A stretch of 64,000 nucleotides of DNA from Nitrospirota bacterium (GTDB lineage: Bacteria; Nitrospirota; UBA9217). Positions within the stretch are counted from its first letter, which is position 1. Each line of letters starts with the position of its first letter. Under the pieces are notes generated by a model. That model ran no database searches. It worked only from the letters and a program-made list of their open reading frames with translations, and was not told the DNA's origin. Positions 25,180 through 33,176 of this stretch are shown piece by piece. The stretch covers positions 1 through 64,000 of the forward strand of contig JAKAHZ010000002.1 in assembly GCA_021814615.1 (NCBI GenBank), given 5' to 3'. Both the position numbers and the translations under genes were made by a program.

Positions 25180-25325
25180 GTAATTTCTCCCGCCCCGCCG
25201 TTTTCCGCGGCTGCGTGAATCCCTTCGGTTTTTCGGGCTGTCCGTCCCGATCCGCGATCTTCCCGGATTCTGCTGCCCGCGATTCACTCTTGCCTGACGT
25301 TATTCCCTGTGATATATTACGACTC

Positions 25326-25700
25326 ATGTCAAAACCTTCGCGCAGGAGCCACCGAAGCGTCTCCGCGAAGCCGGACCTCCGCGGCCGCGTATGGATCGAC
25401 GGGCCGGAAGGAACCTTCTTCGGCCATGGCAGGGCGGTCCTGCTCGAGCGGATCATCGAATACGGTTCGATCACGAAAGCCGCGAAATCGATGAAGATGG
25501 CGTACCGCCATGCCTGGGATCTGGTGGACTCCATGAACCGCCAGGCAAAGGAGCCCTTTGTCGAAGTCGCCACAGGCGGCAGGGGCGGCGGCGGGGCTAC
25601 GGTGACGGCGGCGGGAAAACGCACAATCAGGCTTTTCTGGAAGTTCCAGAAGGACCTCGCTGACTTTTTGAAAAAAGAAGAAAAGAAACTCAAGCTCTAA
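25326..25700 (+). CDS. ModE-like winged-helix regulator of oxyanion uptake
   Basis: 124 residues, matching the N-terminal DNA-binding half of ModE. Signs are 'LRGRVWIDGPEGTFFGHGRAVLLERI' and 'YGSITKAAKSMKMAYRHAWDLVDSMN', the helix-turn-helix of this LysR-type wing family, then the Gly-rich wing 'TGGRGGGGATVTAAGKRTI'. It lacks the C-terminal molbindin domains that sense molybdate or tungstate in full ModE, so sensing must be done otherwise. The ATG at 25326 replaces a longer track start. It stops 20 bases before the first binding-protein gene of the tungstate-type transporter and probably controls it. Confidence 0.85.
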   Translation: MSKPSRRSHRSVSAKPDLRGRVWIDGPEGTFFGHGRAVLLERIIEYGSITKAAKSMKMAYRHAWDLVDSMNRQAKEPFVEVATGGRGGGGATVTAAGKRTIRLFWKFQKDLADFLKKEEKKLKL

Positions 25701-25720
25701 GCATGCTCAGGAGGACCACC

Positions 25721-26572
25721 GTGAAAAAATTCTTTCTGGCGATGTGCTTCGCCGCGGCTGCGCTCACCCTCATATGCGGTCCCGTCCCCGCGGACGAACC
25801 GTCGCCGAAAAAAATCATGCTCGCCAGCACCATCGGCCCCATCGACGCGGGCATCGTCGGCGCGCTGGAAAGCGCCTTCACGAAGAAGACCGGCATCGTT
25901 GTCGAGCATACCGGCGCCGGCACGGGCCAGGCGCTCAAACTGGCGGAAACGGGTAACTACGATCTCGTGCTAGTGCATGCCAAGGCGCTGGAGGAGAAAT
26001 TCGTTGCCGCAGGCTTCGGCACGAAGCGCTATGACCTCATGTATAACGACTTCGTCATCCTCGGCCCGGCCGCAGATCCTGCGAAGATCCGGGGAATGAA
26101 GGACGCCGCCGCTGCGCTCAGAAGGATCGCGGAAACGCAGGCTGCCTTCATCACTCGCGGCGACAAGTCGGGCACGCATGTCAAGGAACTGGAGGTCTGG
26201 AAAAAGGCGGGCATCGACCCGAAGGGTGCCTGGTACGCGGTCTTTCCCGAAGGCGCGAAAGGAAATGCCGCAACGCTCGCCTACACGAACGACAAGCAGG
26301 CCTACACCATCATGGACCGCGCCACCTGCATCACTCTGAAAGCGAAGATTTCCCTCCAGACACTGGTGGAACGAGACGATATTCTGCTGAACTACATCAC
26401 CTTGATCCCCGTCAACCCTGCCAAATTCCCGCAGGTCCGTCATGCCGAGGCCATGCAGTTCGTGGACTGGCTCCAGGGCAGGGAAGCGCAAACCATCATC
26501 CGCGATTTCGGCAAGGACCAGTACGACGAGCCGCTCTTCTTTCCCAACGCACCGGAGGGAAAGAAGTTGTAA
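25721..26572 (+). CDS. TupA-like oxyanion-binding protein, divergent copy
   Basis: 283 residues with a signal peptide and a type II periplasmic binding-protein fold. It shares 'YDLVLVHAKALEEKFVAAG', 'DLMYNDFVILGPAADPAKI' and 'FITRGDKSGTHVKELEVWK' with the next gene and with TupA proteins. The first anion-binding loop, normally 'TTTSTxxSGL', reads 'LASTIGPIDAGIV' here, so the ligand contact set differs. I choose the GTG at 25721, since AGGAGG lies exactly 6 bases before it and the signal peptide begins there; the track ATG is 18 bases earlier. It probably delivers tungstate or a related oxyanion to TupBC. The altered loop leaves specificity open. Confidence 0.82.
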   Translation: MKKFFLAMCFAAAALTLICGPVPADEPSPKKIMLASTIGPIDAGIVGALESAFTKKTGIVVEHTGAGTGQALKLAETGNYDLVLVHAKALEEKFVAAGFGTKRYDLMYNDFVILGPAADPAKIRGMKDAAAALRRIAETQAAFITRGDKSGTHVKELEVWKKAGIDPKGAWYAVFPEGAKGNAATLAYTNDKQAYTIMDRATCITLKAKISLQTLVERDDILLNYITLIPVNPAKFPQVRHAEAMQFVDWLQGREAQTIIRDFGKDQYDEPLFFPNAPEGKKL

Positions 26573-26629
26573 CCCTGCCGACGATGGATTCGCCCCGTCT
26601 CGCCGATCTCATCTTCCGAGGAGGAACGC

Positions 26630-27445
26630 ATGTTGAAAAGAATTGTTCTGTCCGCCCTGACGCTGATCCTGATCGCCGCCGCTGTCGCAACGGCCGAGAC
26701 GCGCATCCGCATGGCCTCGACCACCAGCACCCAGAATTCCGGTCTCTTCGAATACCTGCTGCCGATCTTCGAGAAAAAGACGGGCATCAGGATCGATGTG
26801 GTTGCCGTGGGCACCGGCGCAGCGATCGAGATCGGAAAGCGCGGCGACGCGGACCTGGTCTTCGTCCATGCCAGGGAGCAGGAGCTGAAAGCGGTGGAGG
26901 AAGGGTTCTTCGTGAACCGGCACGACGTGATGTACAACGATTTCGTGATCATCGGGCCGCCCGCCGATCCCGCCAGGGTAAAAGGCATGCGATCGGCTGC
27001 CGACGCTCTGAAGGCGATCGCCGCTTCGGGCGCTCCCTTCGTATCGCGCGGCGACAAATCGGGCACGCACACGAAAGAGCTCTCGCTCTGGAAAAAGGCC
27101 GGCATCGAGCCGGCAGGCCAGAAATGGTATCTCGAGGTCGGCCAGGGCATGGAGAAGACCCAGCGCGTGGCCGACGAGAAGCGGGCATATACGCTCACGG
27201 ACCGCGGAACCTGGCTCGCGACAAAGGACAAGGATAAGCTGGACCTTGCCCTGCTCCTTGAAGGCGACCCCGCGCTCTTCAACCAGTACGGCGTCATGGC
27301 GGTGAATCCCGAAAAGAGCAAAGGCGTAAAATATAAGGAAGCCATGGAATTCGTGAACTGGATCATCTCGAAGGAGGGCCAGGACGCTGTCGCGGCCTTC
27401 AAGGACAAGAACGGGAACCCGCTCTTCATTCCGAACGCGAAATAA
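26630..27445 (+). CDS. tupA: Tungstate-binding protein TupA
   Basis: 271 residues. The signal peptide ends near 'VATA|ETRIRM', followed by the canonical oxyanion loop 'MASTTSTQNSGLFEYLLPIF'. Then come 'DLVFVHAREQELKAV', 'YNDFVIIGPPADPARVKG' and 'FVSRGDKSGTHTKELSLWKK', all hallmarks of TupA. TupA binds tungstate tightly in the periplasm and passes it to the TupB permease for use in tungstopterin enzymes. GAGGAGG precedes the ATG. It is the second of two consecutive binding-protein genes, paralogous to the first, with the canonical loop. A 58-base gap separates them; tupB follows 84 bases on. Confidence 0.9.
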   Translation: MLKRIVLSALTLILIAAAVATAETRIRMASTTSTQNSGLFEYLLPIFEKKTGIRIDVVAVGTGAAIEIGKRGDADLVFVHAREQELKAVEEGFFVNRHDVMYNDFVIIGPPADPARVKGMRSAADALKAIAASGAPFVSRGDKSGTHTKELSLWKKAGIEPAGQKWYLEVGQGMEKTQRVADEKRAYTLTDRGTWLATKDKDKLDLALLLEGDPALFNQYGVMAVNPEKSKGVKYKEAMEFVNWIISKEGQDAVAAFKDKNGNPLFIPNAK

Positions 27446-27529
27446 TAGCTTCAGCTGGCCCGGACCGGCGCGGAACACGGACCGATACCCCCCCTGGCCC
27501 TCCAGCCGGGTCCGGGTCTTTTTCGATAG

Positions 27530-28234
27530 ATGACCGCACTTCTTGACGGATTTCTTCAGGCGTTGCAGCTGATCCTCCGCCTCGACCGGCAGCTCGTCGA
27601 GATTATCCTGCTGTCCCTGGAGGTTTCCGGCCTCGCGCTTGCCATCGCCACGCTTGTCGGCCTTCCGCTGGGCGCCCTGCTCGGTCTTCGCCGGTTTCCG
27701 GGCAAAGACCTCGTCGTAAGCTCCGTCAACACCCTGATGGGCCTTCCTCCGGTGGTTGTCGGGCTCTTCCTCTATCTACTGCTGTCCCGCAAGGGAACGC
27801 TGGGGTTTCTCGGCCTGCTCTACACCCCCTCCGCCATGATCATTGCCCAGACAATCCTGGCCTTGCCCATCGTGATCGCGCTCTGCCATGCCGCCATCGT
27901 GGCCGTTGATCCGCTCCTGCACCAGGCGGCCCGCACCCTGGGAGCGACGAAGCGACAGCTGACGATCACGATCATCAACGAGGCGCGATACGGCATCCTG
28001 TCGGCAGTCATCGCTGCATTCGGACGCGTGGCGGCCGAGGTTGGCTCCATCCTGATCGTGGGCGGCAACATCGCGGGGTATACGCGGGTCATGACGACGA
28101 CGATCGCCCTGGAGACGGACAAGGGCAACTTCGAGCTGGCGCTCGCCCTGGGGATCATCCTGCTTCTGCTTTCCTTCCTCGTGAATGCGCTGTTACATTT
28201 CGTCCAGCAGAGAGGTCTGACGGGCCGGCCATGA
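27530..28234 (+). CDS. tupB: Tungstate ABC transporter permease TupB
   Basis: 234 residues with five or six transmembrane helices. The ABC permease coupling loop is near 'AARTLGATKRQLTITIINEARYG' (EAA-type motif). The N-terminal 'LSLEVSGLALAIATLVGLPLGALLGL' and 'LMGLPPVVVGLFLYLLLSR' segments are typical of the TupB group. It forms a homodimeric channel that receives the oxyanion from either binding protein. Its stop overlaps the ATPase start by 4 bases (ATGA). Confidence 0.9.
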   Translation: MTALLDGFLQALQLILRLDRQLVEIILLSLEVSGLALAIATLVGLPLGALLGLRRFPGKDLVVSSVNTLMGLPPVVVGLFLYLLLSRKGTLGFLGLLYTPSAMIIAQTILALPIVIALCHAAIVAVDPLLHQAARTLGATKRQLTITIINEARYGILSAVIAAFGRVAAEVGSILIVGGNIAGYTRVMTTTIALETDKGNFELALALGIILLLLSFLVNALLHFVQQRGLTGRP

Positions 28235-28881
28235 TCCTGTCGCTCGATGACATAGCAAAACAGTACGAAGGCAAGCCCGTTCTCCGGAGATGCTCGTTCA
28301 CCTTCGAGCGCCGCGGCATTCATGTGCTCATGGGATCGAACGGCAGCGGCAAATCCACGCTTCTCCGGATCATGGCGCTCCTGGAAGCGCCGGACAGCGG
28401 AGCGGTCCTCTACCGTCAGCCGGACCGTATCCTCGCACAGGATCTGGATCTGCGGCGCAGGATCACGCTCGTCCTTTCCCGCACCGGCGTGTTCAATACG
28501 ACGGTATTCCGGAACGTGGCATACGGACTGAAGATCCGCGGCATCCATTCCGCATACCTGGAGGAACGGGTCGTCAAGGCGCTCGGCCAGGTCGGCCTGG
28601 ACGGTCAACGCGATCAGCGGGCCCTCACCCTTTCGAGCGGCGAAACCCAGCGATTGGGCCTCGCGCGCGCCCTGGTCATCGAACCCGACATCCTCTTCCT
28701 CGACGAGCCCACGGCATCCATCGACGACGAGAACACGGCGATCATCGAATCGATCATCCTCGGCCTGAAGAATGAAAAGAGGACCATGGTCGTGATGACG
28801 ACCCACGATAAGGATCAGGCCGAGCGGCTGGCGGACCGGTTGATCATGCTGAAGAACGGGGTGCTGGAGGCGGTGAAGTGA
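28231..28881 (+). CDS. tupC: Tungstate ABC transporter ATP-binding protein TupC
   Basis: 216 residues. Walker A is 'MGSNGSGKSTLLRIMALL', the signature is 'LTLSSGETQRLGLARALVI', Walker B is 'ILFLDEPTASID', and the switch histidine is in 'VVMTTHDKDQAERLAD'. The signature has 'LSSGE' rather than the common 'LSGGQ', which is within normal variation. It is a short single-domain ATPase without a C-terminal regulatory extension. Start and stop codons overlap with tupB. It is the last gene of the regulator-binding protein-permease-ATPase set and is followed by a convergent ccdA. Confidence 0.92.
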   Translation: MILSLDDIAKQYEGKPVLRRCSFTFERRGIHVLMGSNGSGKSTLLRIMALLEAPDSGAVLYRQPDRILAQDLDLRRRITLVLSRTGVFNTTVFRNVAYGLKIRGIHSAYLEERVVKALGQVGLDGQRDQRALTLSSGETQRLGLARALVIEPDILFLDEPTASIDDENTAIIESIILGLKNEKRTMVVMTTHDKDQAERLADRLIMLKNGVLEAVK

Positions 28882-29078
28882 GATGAGAAGAGCCGGACCG
28901 ATGACAGAAACGCGTTCTTTTCCCGCGGAACGCAGAGAAAACAAAGGCTGAAATCCCTGGATCCCCGATAGAGTCATTGGGGAATGACGATCAGGGGCCA
29001 GATCCGCCGTTATCCGCGTTCATCCGCGTCTCAAACATTCCTTGCGTCTTCGCGTCTGCGATCTTGTCCTGAAAGAAC

Positions 29079-29726
29079 CTACCGGAAGGCGAAATTCCCC
29101 ATGAAGATCTGATAGCAGCTGAAGGCGATCAGGATGCCGCCGGTCACGTACCGGATGAGCGCTTCCTGCCGCGCCATCTTCCTGAGCGCATGCTGCAGCA
29201 GGTGGGAAGTATACGCCACGGCCAGCATGGGAATGGCCAGGCCGAGGGAGTAGAACCCGAGCAGGATGACGCCCTTCAGGAGCTGCCCGCTCGTGCCGAC
29301 CATGGTCAGGATGCTCGACAGGAACGGACCGATGCACGGAACCCAGACCAGCCCCAGGGCCATGCCCAGGACCAGCGCACTCCACCGCCCCTCGCCCTTC
29401 ACCCGGATGTTCGAGAGCTGATAGAACCGCTTGAAGATGTTGATGTTGAACAGGACCAGGATGCCCATGATCATGATGATCGCTGCGCCGGCGAGCTCGA
29501 TGTACCGGGTGCGTCCGATCAGGAGCGCGCCGAAGAGCGACGACACCGCGCCCATGAGCATGAAGGTGAGCGATAGTCCGAAGACCACCAGAAGCGGACG
29601 GAGCCGGTCATCCTTCTCCGCGCCTCCGGCGACCACCACAGGAACGACAGGCAGCACGCAGGGAGAGAGCACGCTCGCCAGGCCCGCGCCCACGGCGAGC
29701 AGAATATTGGAAATGCCGAGGTCCAT
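29079..29726 (-). CDS. ccdA: CcdA-type thiol-disulfide membrane transporter
   Basis: 215 residues with six transmembrane helices. The redox cysteines lie in 'LASVLSPCVLPVVPVVVAGG' (helix 1) and 'LGLVWVPCIGPFLSSIL' (helix 4), both in the conserved proline context of CcdA and the DsbD core. CcdA moves electrons from cytoplasmic thioredoxin across the membrane to outer thiol proteins, including those of cytochrome c maturation. It follows a thioredoxin-fold protein by 3 bases, so the two are co-transcribed and probably partners. Confidence 0.92.
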   Translation of the reverse strand: MDLGISNILLAVGAGLASVLSPCVLPVVPVVVAGGAEKDDRLRPLLVVFGLSLTFMLMGAVSSLFGALLIGRTRYIELAGAAIIMIMGILVLFNINIFKRFYQLSNIRVKGEGRWSALVLGMALGLVWVPCIGPFLSSILTMVGTSGQLLKGVILLGFYSLGLAIPMLAVAYTSHLLQHALRKMARQEALIRYVTGGILIAFSCYQIFMGNFAFR

Positions 29727-29729
29727 CTG

Positions 29730-30134
29730 TTATTTCGTCTTGTCCAGGGTCGCGGCCAGGGTTTCGTAGGACTGAATGCCCGGCGGGAAAAACTGTGCGA
29801 TCTTGCCTTTCTTGTCCACGATCACCAGCGTGGGAAGACTGCGAATGCCGTACTCGTAGAACGCCTGCTGATCTTCCTGCTTCATGGTGCTCACCACCGC
29901 GACGTTGAAGTTGCCGCCCCGGTCCTTGAACAGCTGGTCGATGATCTGTTTCTGCGCATTGCACGGGCCCCCCATGGGATTCGCGAAGAATACAATGGTG
30001 TTCTTCTTGCCCGACCCGATGACCTTCTTGAGCTCCGGCGTGCTGAGCGGAGCAGCCGTGCCGCCGGCTGTTGCCGGACCCGCTGCAACGAACAGCGCAG
30101 CCACAAAGGACAGAACCACGATCATTCTTTTCAT
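29730..30134 (-). CDS. Exported thioredoxin-fold protein with a single active-site cysteine
   Basis: 134 residues with a signal peptide (ending 'AGPATAGG'). The thioredoxin fold is visible in 'VVSTMKQEDQQAFYEYGIRSLPTLVIVDK', with the cis-proline in 'LPT'. At the active site, where CxxC is expected, the sequence is 'FFANPMGGPCNAQKQIID': the first cysteine is replaced and only one remains. It may therefore be a monothiol reductant, a thiol-binding chaperone, or reduced by CcdA through mixed disulfides. The ATG at 30134 follows AAGGAG. It is in an operon with ccdA, and two NosL copper proteins lie nearby. Confidence 0.8.
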   Translation of the reverse strand: MKRMIVVLSFVAALFVAAGPATAGGTAAPLSTPELKKVIGSGKKNTIVFFANPMGGPCNAQKQIIDQLFKDRGGNFNVAVVSTMKQEDQQAFYEYGIRSLPTLVIVDKKGKIAQFFPPGIQSYETLAATLDKTK

Positions 30135-30447
30135 GACATTCTCCTTCAGAGACAGTTTCAACATATTGCGACATAGTACCAACCCTTTACGGCAGTGTCA
30201 ATAAAACAGATGTCACATTTCGGCGTTTTTCATGGGAAGCGCTTTGTTTTATCCTGGAGAACGTTGTTTCGTTCGCATCCGTCAACCGAACATGACAATC
30301 AAGTGCTTCCGCACGCTGCATCGCGCGGGATTGTCTTTGTGTTCTCTTCTCTATATAATAAGCTTCGAATTGACGCCCGCTTGCATGTTGACAGCGGTCC
30401 GGCTAACTCGCCGAAGCCGGCGATGTGAATGCCGGGAGAGGATGTGC
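30135..30447. other. Intergenic region between divergent genes
   Basis: 313 bases with no gene. It carries the plus-strand promoter noted separately. The minus-strand promoter for the thioredoxin-like gene must also lie here but I could not fix it. Confidence 0.5.
30331..30359 (+). promoter_or_regulatory. Sigma-70-type promoter upstream of spermidine-synthase-like gene
   Basis: TTGTCT, 17-base spacer, TATAAT, about 89 bases before the start at 30448. The consensus -10 and exact spacing support it. Confidence 0.6.
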
Positions 30448-31125
30448 ATGGCCCAACCGTGGCAGACAATCGAGAAGGTAGGCACGCCCGACGGAGTGCT
30501 CGAACTCCGCAGGCGGGGAGACGGTGTTTTCCTGATCCTGGTCAACGGCCGAGTGCTCATGAACAGCTATGCGAACCGCTCGGAGCTCGCGCTGGGCGAA
30601 CTGGCAGCCACAGCGGTTTCCTCCCGGCCCCGGCCGCGGGTGCTGATCGGCGGACTCGGCATGGGCTTGACGCTCAGGGCGACGCTCGATAAGCTGCCCG
30701 GCGCCGCAGAGGTCGTGGTGGCTGAACTGAATCCCGTCGTCGTCACGTGGTGCAACGGTCCGCTTGCGGAGCTGAACAAGAACGCCGTCGCTGATCCTCG
30801 CGTCCGGATTGCCATCGATGATGTCGCAACGGTCATCGCTACGGCGGCCTTGCCGGCCTCTGAACGGTTTGACGCCGTCATCATCGATCTCTATGAGGGA
30901 CCAGGCGCGTCAACCGATGCTGTCAACGATCCCTTTTACGGGAATCGCGCGCTCACGACAACGAAGGCGGCGCTTTCTCCGGGAGGCGCGTTTGCGGTAT
31001 GGGGCGAGAATCCTGATGCAGGGTTTGAAAAGAGGCTCTCAAGCGCGGGCTTCACTTTTCAGCGGCTTCGGCCGGGAAAAGGCGGTCTCCGGCATGTGGT
31101 GTATCTGGCGAGGAAGGAACGGTAG
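30448..31125 (+). CDS. Spermidine-synthase-like methyltransferase-fold protein
   Basis: 225 residues. The Rossmann-type core has 'RVLIGGLGMGLTLRATLDK', 'EVVVAELNPVVVTWCNGPL' and 'RFDAVIIDLYEGP', matching polyamine-synthase-like proteins in which an acidic residue after strand 2 binds the aminopropyl donor or SAM. The N-terminal tetramerisation strand 'LELRRRGDGVFLILVNGRVLM' is also present. True spermidine synthases are about 280 residues and have 'GGGDG' in the first loop. This one reads 'GGLGMG' and is shorter, so it may be a methyltransferase or a different aminopropyl enzyme. The ATG at 30448 with GAGAGG before it is preferred over the track start. Confidence 0.7.
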   Translation: MAQPWQTIEKVGTPDGVLELRRRGDGVFLILVNGRVLMNSYANRSELALGELAATAVSSRPRPRVLIGGLGMGLTLRATLDKLPGAAEVVVAELNPVVVTWCNGPLAELNKNAVADPRVRIAIDDVATVIATAALPASERFDAVIIDLYEGPGASTDAVNDPFYGNRALTTTKAALSPGGAFAVWGENPDAGFEKRLSSAGFTFQRLRPGKGGLRHVVYLARKER

Positions 31126-31291
31126 GGCGCTCAATTTCCGGCGTTTTGCGTTTTTTCCCGGAAAGCGCAATCGAGGCGTTTCTCAAGACCTCGCCGCGCT
31201 TCCACGATCACCAGGATATTCAGGTAAGATTCAGTTAAGCAAAATCCTATCTCTGTGTGCTCTGTGGCAAACTTTATTTACTCCGGCTCCA

Positions 31292-31747
31292 TTACCGATG
31301 GTCGAGCGACCAGATGAGCTTCGACGTCCCCTCGCCGAATCGGATGATCTTCCTGCCCTTGTGCTCTCGTAAAAACTGCTTCGCATCCGCTTCCGTTGTG
31401 AAGGGAATGGGCTCGTTCCCCATGGGGCCGAAGACATCGCTGCCGATCACGTAGAAGGCCTTCTTCGCATCGATCTCCTTCTTGGTGACATAATCCTTCA
31501 CCGTAATGGACGCCACATCCGCAGCGGTCTTGCCGGGAGCGTATTTCTTCACGTCGAGATAATACTTGAACGTGTCTTTCGGCCCGTCCATGACCGCACG
31601 GGTCGCATCGTTGAACGTGACGGTGCCCTGCCAGTCATGGTACGCATCGATGTACATGCCACAGACCGGGCAGCGCGCCCGCTCCTCGGCAAATGCAGGC
31701 GAGACGACAAGAAGCAGAAGAATTATGGCGAAAACGTGCCGTTGCAT
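31292..31747 (-). CDS. NosL-family copper-binding protein, copy 1
   Basis: 151 residues with a signal peptide (ending 'SPAFA|EE'). The mature N-terminus has the NosL metal site 'RCPVCGMYIDAYHDW'. 'ITVKDYVTKKEIDAKKAFYV' and 'GPMGNEPIPFTTEADAKQFLREHKG' are family phrases. NosL binds Cu(I) and helps load the copper centres of N2O reductase, but many genomes have NosL proteins without nos genes. There is no lipobox; it is probably soluble in the periplasm. It is 80 bases downstream of a second NosL on the same strand. Confidence 0.85.
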   Translation of the reverse strand: MQRHVFAIILLLLVVSPAFAEERARCPVCGMYIDAYHDWQGTVTFNDATRAVMDGPKDTFKYYLDVKKYAPGKTAADVASITVKDYVTKKEIDAKKAFYVIGSDVFGPMGNEPIPFTTEADAKQFLREHKGRKIIRFGEGTSKLIWSLDHR

Positions 31748-31827
31748 GTTCGACTCCCCGCTCTCCCTGCGGCCACGTCATCCTGCCCGCCCGGCCCGCT
31801 GCGGACGGGCAGCATGACGCATGATAC

Positions 31828-32370
31828 CTACATCTTGTGTTCCATATGTTCCATGTGTTCCATGGACTTCATCTTCTTCATCTTCCGCTTGTCACGGATC
31901 ATCTTCGTGTCTTCGTACATGTCCTCGTAAGCCAGCTTCATCGCTTCCTCGAAGGTAGCGAGCTTGCCCTGGTTGGTCTTGAGGAAATGCTCCGCATCCT
32001 CTTTCTTCTCAAAGGCCCATTTTCCCCGCTTCGACATCACGCCGGGCTTGTTCCCGCCCACGACCCAAAAGGCCTTCTCCGCGTCGATCAGCTGCTTGGT
32101 GTTGAAGTCGCCAACCATGATGGACTTCGGGGTCTTGTCGATATTCGTCGCCATGTCGATGGCAGCACAATGGATGCTGCAGGCGCCCATCTGGCTGCCG
32201 TCGTCATACTCCACCAGCATCCGCGAATAATCGAACATGCCCCGGTCCATGCCGCAAAACTTGCACGACTTGTGCGCTGCAACATCACTCTGCGCCAGCT
32301 GCGCAACAGCAATCCCCGCCACAACCACGCAGACTGCGAGAACCAAACCCAGAACCGGCAACCGTTTCAT
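31828..32370 (-). CDS. NosL-family copper-binding protein with Met/His-rich tail, copy 2
   Basis: 180 residues. After a signal peptide comes the metal motif 'HKSCKFCGMDRGMFDYSRM', an internal 'CSIHCAAIDMATN' with two more cysteines and a histidine, and the NosL body 'QLIDAEKAFWVVGGNKPGVM'. The last 25 residues are unusual: 'RKMKKMKSMEHMEHMEHKM', with three EHM/EHK units rich in Met and His, as in copper-trafficking tails. This suggests capture or transfer of copper in the periplasm. The partner could be the neighbouring NosL, and CcdA could keep the cysteines reduced. No nosZ is in the window. Confidence 0.85.
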   Translation of the reverse strand: MKRLPVLGLVLAVCVVVAGIAVAQLAQSDVAAHKSCKFCGMDRGMFDYSRMLVEYDDGSQMGACSIHCAAIDMATNIDKTPKSIMVGDFNTKQLIDAEKAFWVVGGNKPGVMSKRGKWAFEKKEDAEHFLKTNQGKLATFEEAMKLAYEDMYEDTKMIRDKRKMKKMKSMEHMEHMEHKM

Positions 32371-32517
32371 GATGCACCTCCAGAAGATTTGGTCACATAC
32401 ACTGTCAAGTGTAGCGTGTCGGCGGTGTATGTCAAGGTTGAGTTTGAAAATCGGGATGCAGGTGATAGGGAAAGCGCAGGAGACCGCGGAACAGGATGTT
32501 TGAAAGACAGCCGGGAA

Positions 32518-33063
32518 TCAACGTCGGGAGCCGATCGCCTGCTCCAGCTTGATCTCGATGGTATTCTTTTCATCGGAAACCCAGGCTTGTCCTTCCTGAA
32601 TGGTAACCTGCAGGCGCATGCTCCGGCCAGCCATCCCGGCAAGAGCCTTGGTGGCAGCAGGCGGCAGAACGGTCACGCTCAGGTTCTCCGTTCGCGCCGG
32701 CAGGCTTTTCATCCCTTCGAGCCATGGGCCGTTGCCGCTCCCGTAGGCGTACACCACCACCTGCCTGCTTCGGCCGCAGGCCTTGCGAAGCCGCTTTTCA
32801 TCGGGCTGGCCCACGTCGATCCAGAGTTCCAGGGCCCCGGTAAGGTCCTTGCGCCACAGTGACGGTTCGTCCTCGTTCGCCACGCTGTCGCCCAGCGCCA
32901 GGGCCTCATCCGCATGCAGGGCGAAGGCCAGCAGCCGGACCATCATGCGTTCGTCGTTCTCCGAGGGGTGGCGCGCGAGCGTGACGCTATGGTCCGCGTA
33001 GTAGTTCCGCACCATGTCCGAGATGTTGAGCTCCGCCTTGAAGATCGTGGATCTGAGCGCCAT
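32518..33063 (-). CDS. yaeQ: YaeQ-family protein
   Basis: 181 residues starting 'MALRSTIFKAELNISDMVRNYY', with 'LARHPSENDERMMVRLLAFAL', 'WRKDLTGALELWIDVGQPDEKRL' and 'VVVYAYG'. These are all features of YaeQ, which has a PD-(D/E)XK nuclease-like fold; the acidic residues in 'LELWIDVGQPDE' fit the metal site. Its biological role is not settled. CGGAGG precedes the ATG. It stands alone, divergent from the dppB-like gene. Confidence 0.88.
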   Translation of the reverse strand: MALRSTIFKAELNISDMVRNYYADHSVTLARHPSENDERMMVRLLAFALHADEALALGDSVANEDEPSLWRKDLTGALELWIDVGQPDEKRLRKACGRSRQVVVYAYGSGNGPWLEGMKSLPARTENLSVTVLPPAATKALAGMAGRSMRLQVTIQEGQAWVSDEKNTIEIKLEQAIGSRR

Positions 33064-33176
33064 GGGAACCTCCGGTCGAGCCAGATTATACGGCGGGCGG
33101 GAGCGAAAAGATAGGCATTCCGCGGCCTATCCTTGCCGTTGCGGTTTGGCGCCATATTGTGTAAGATTCCAGCAAT

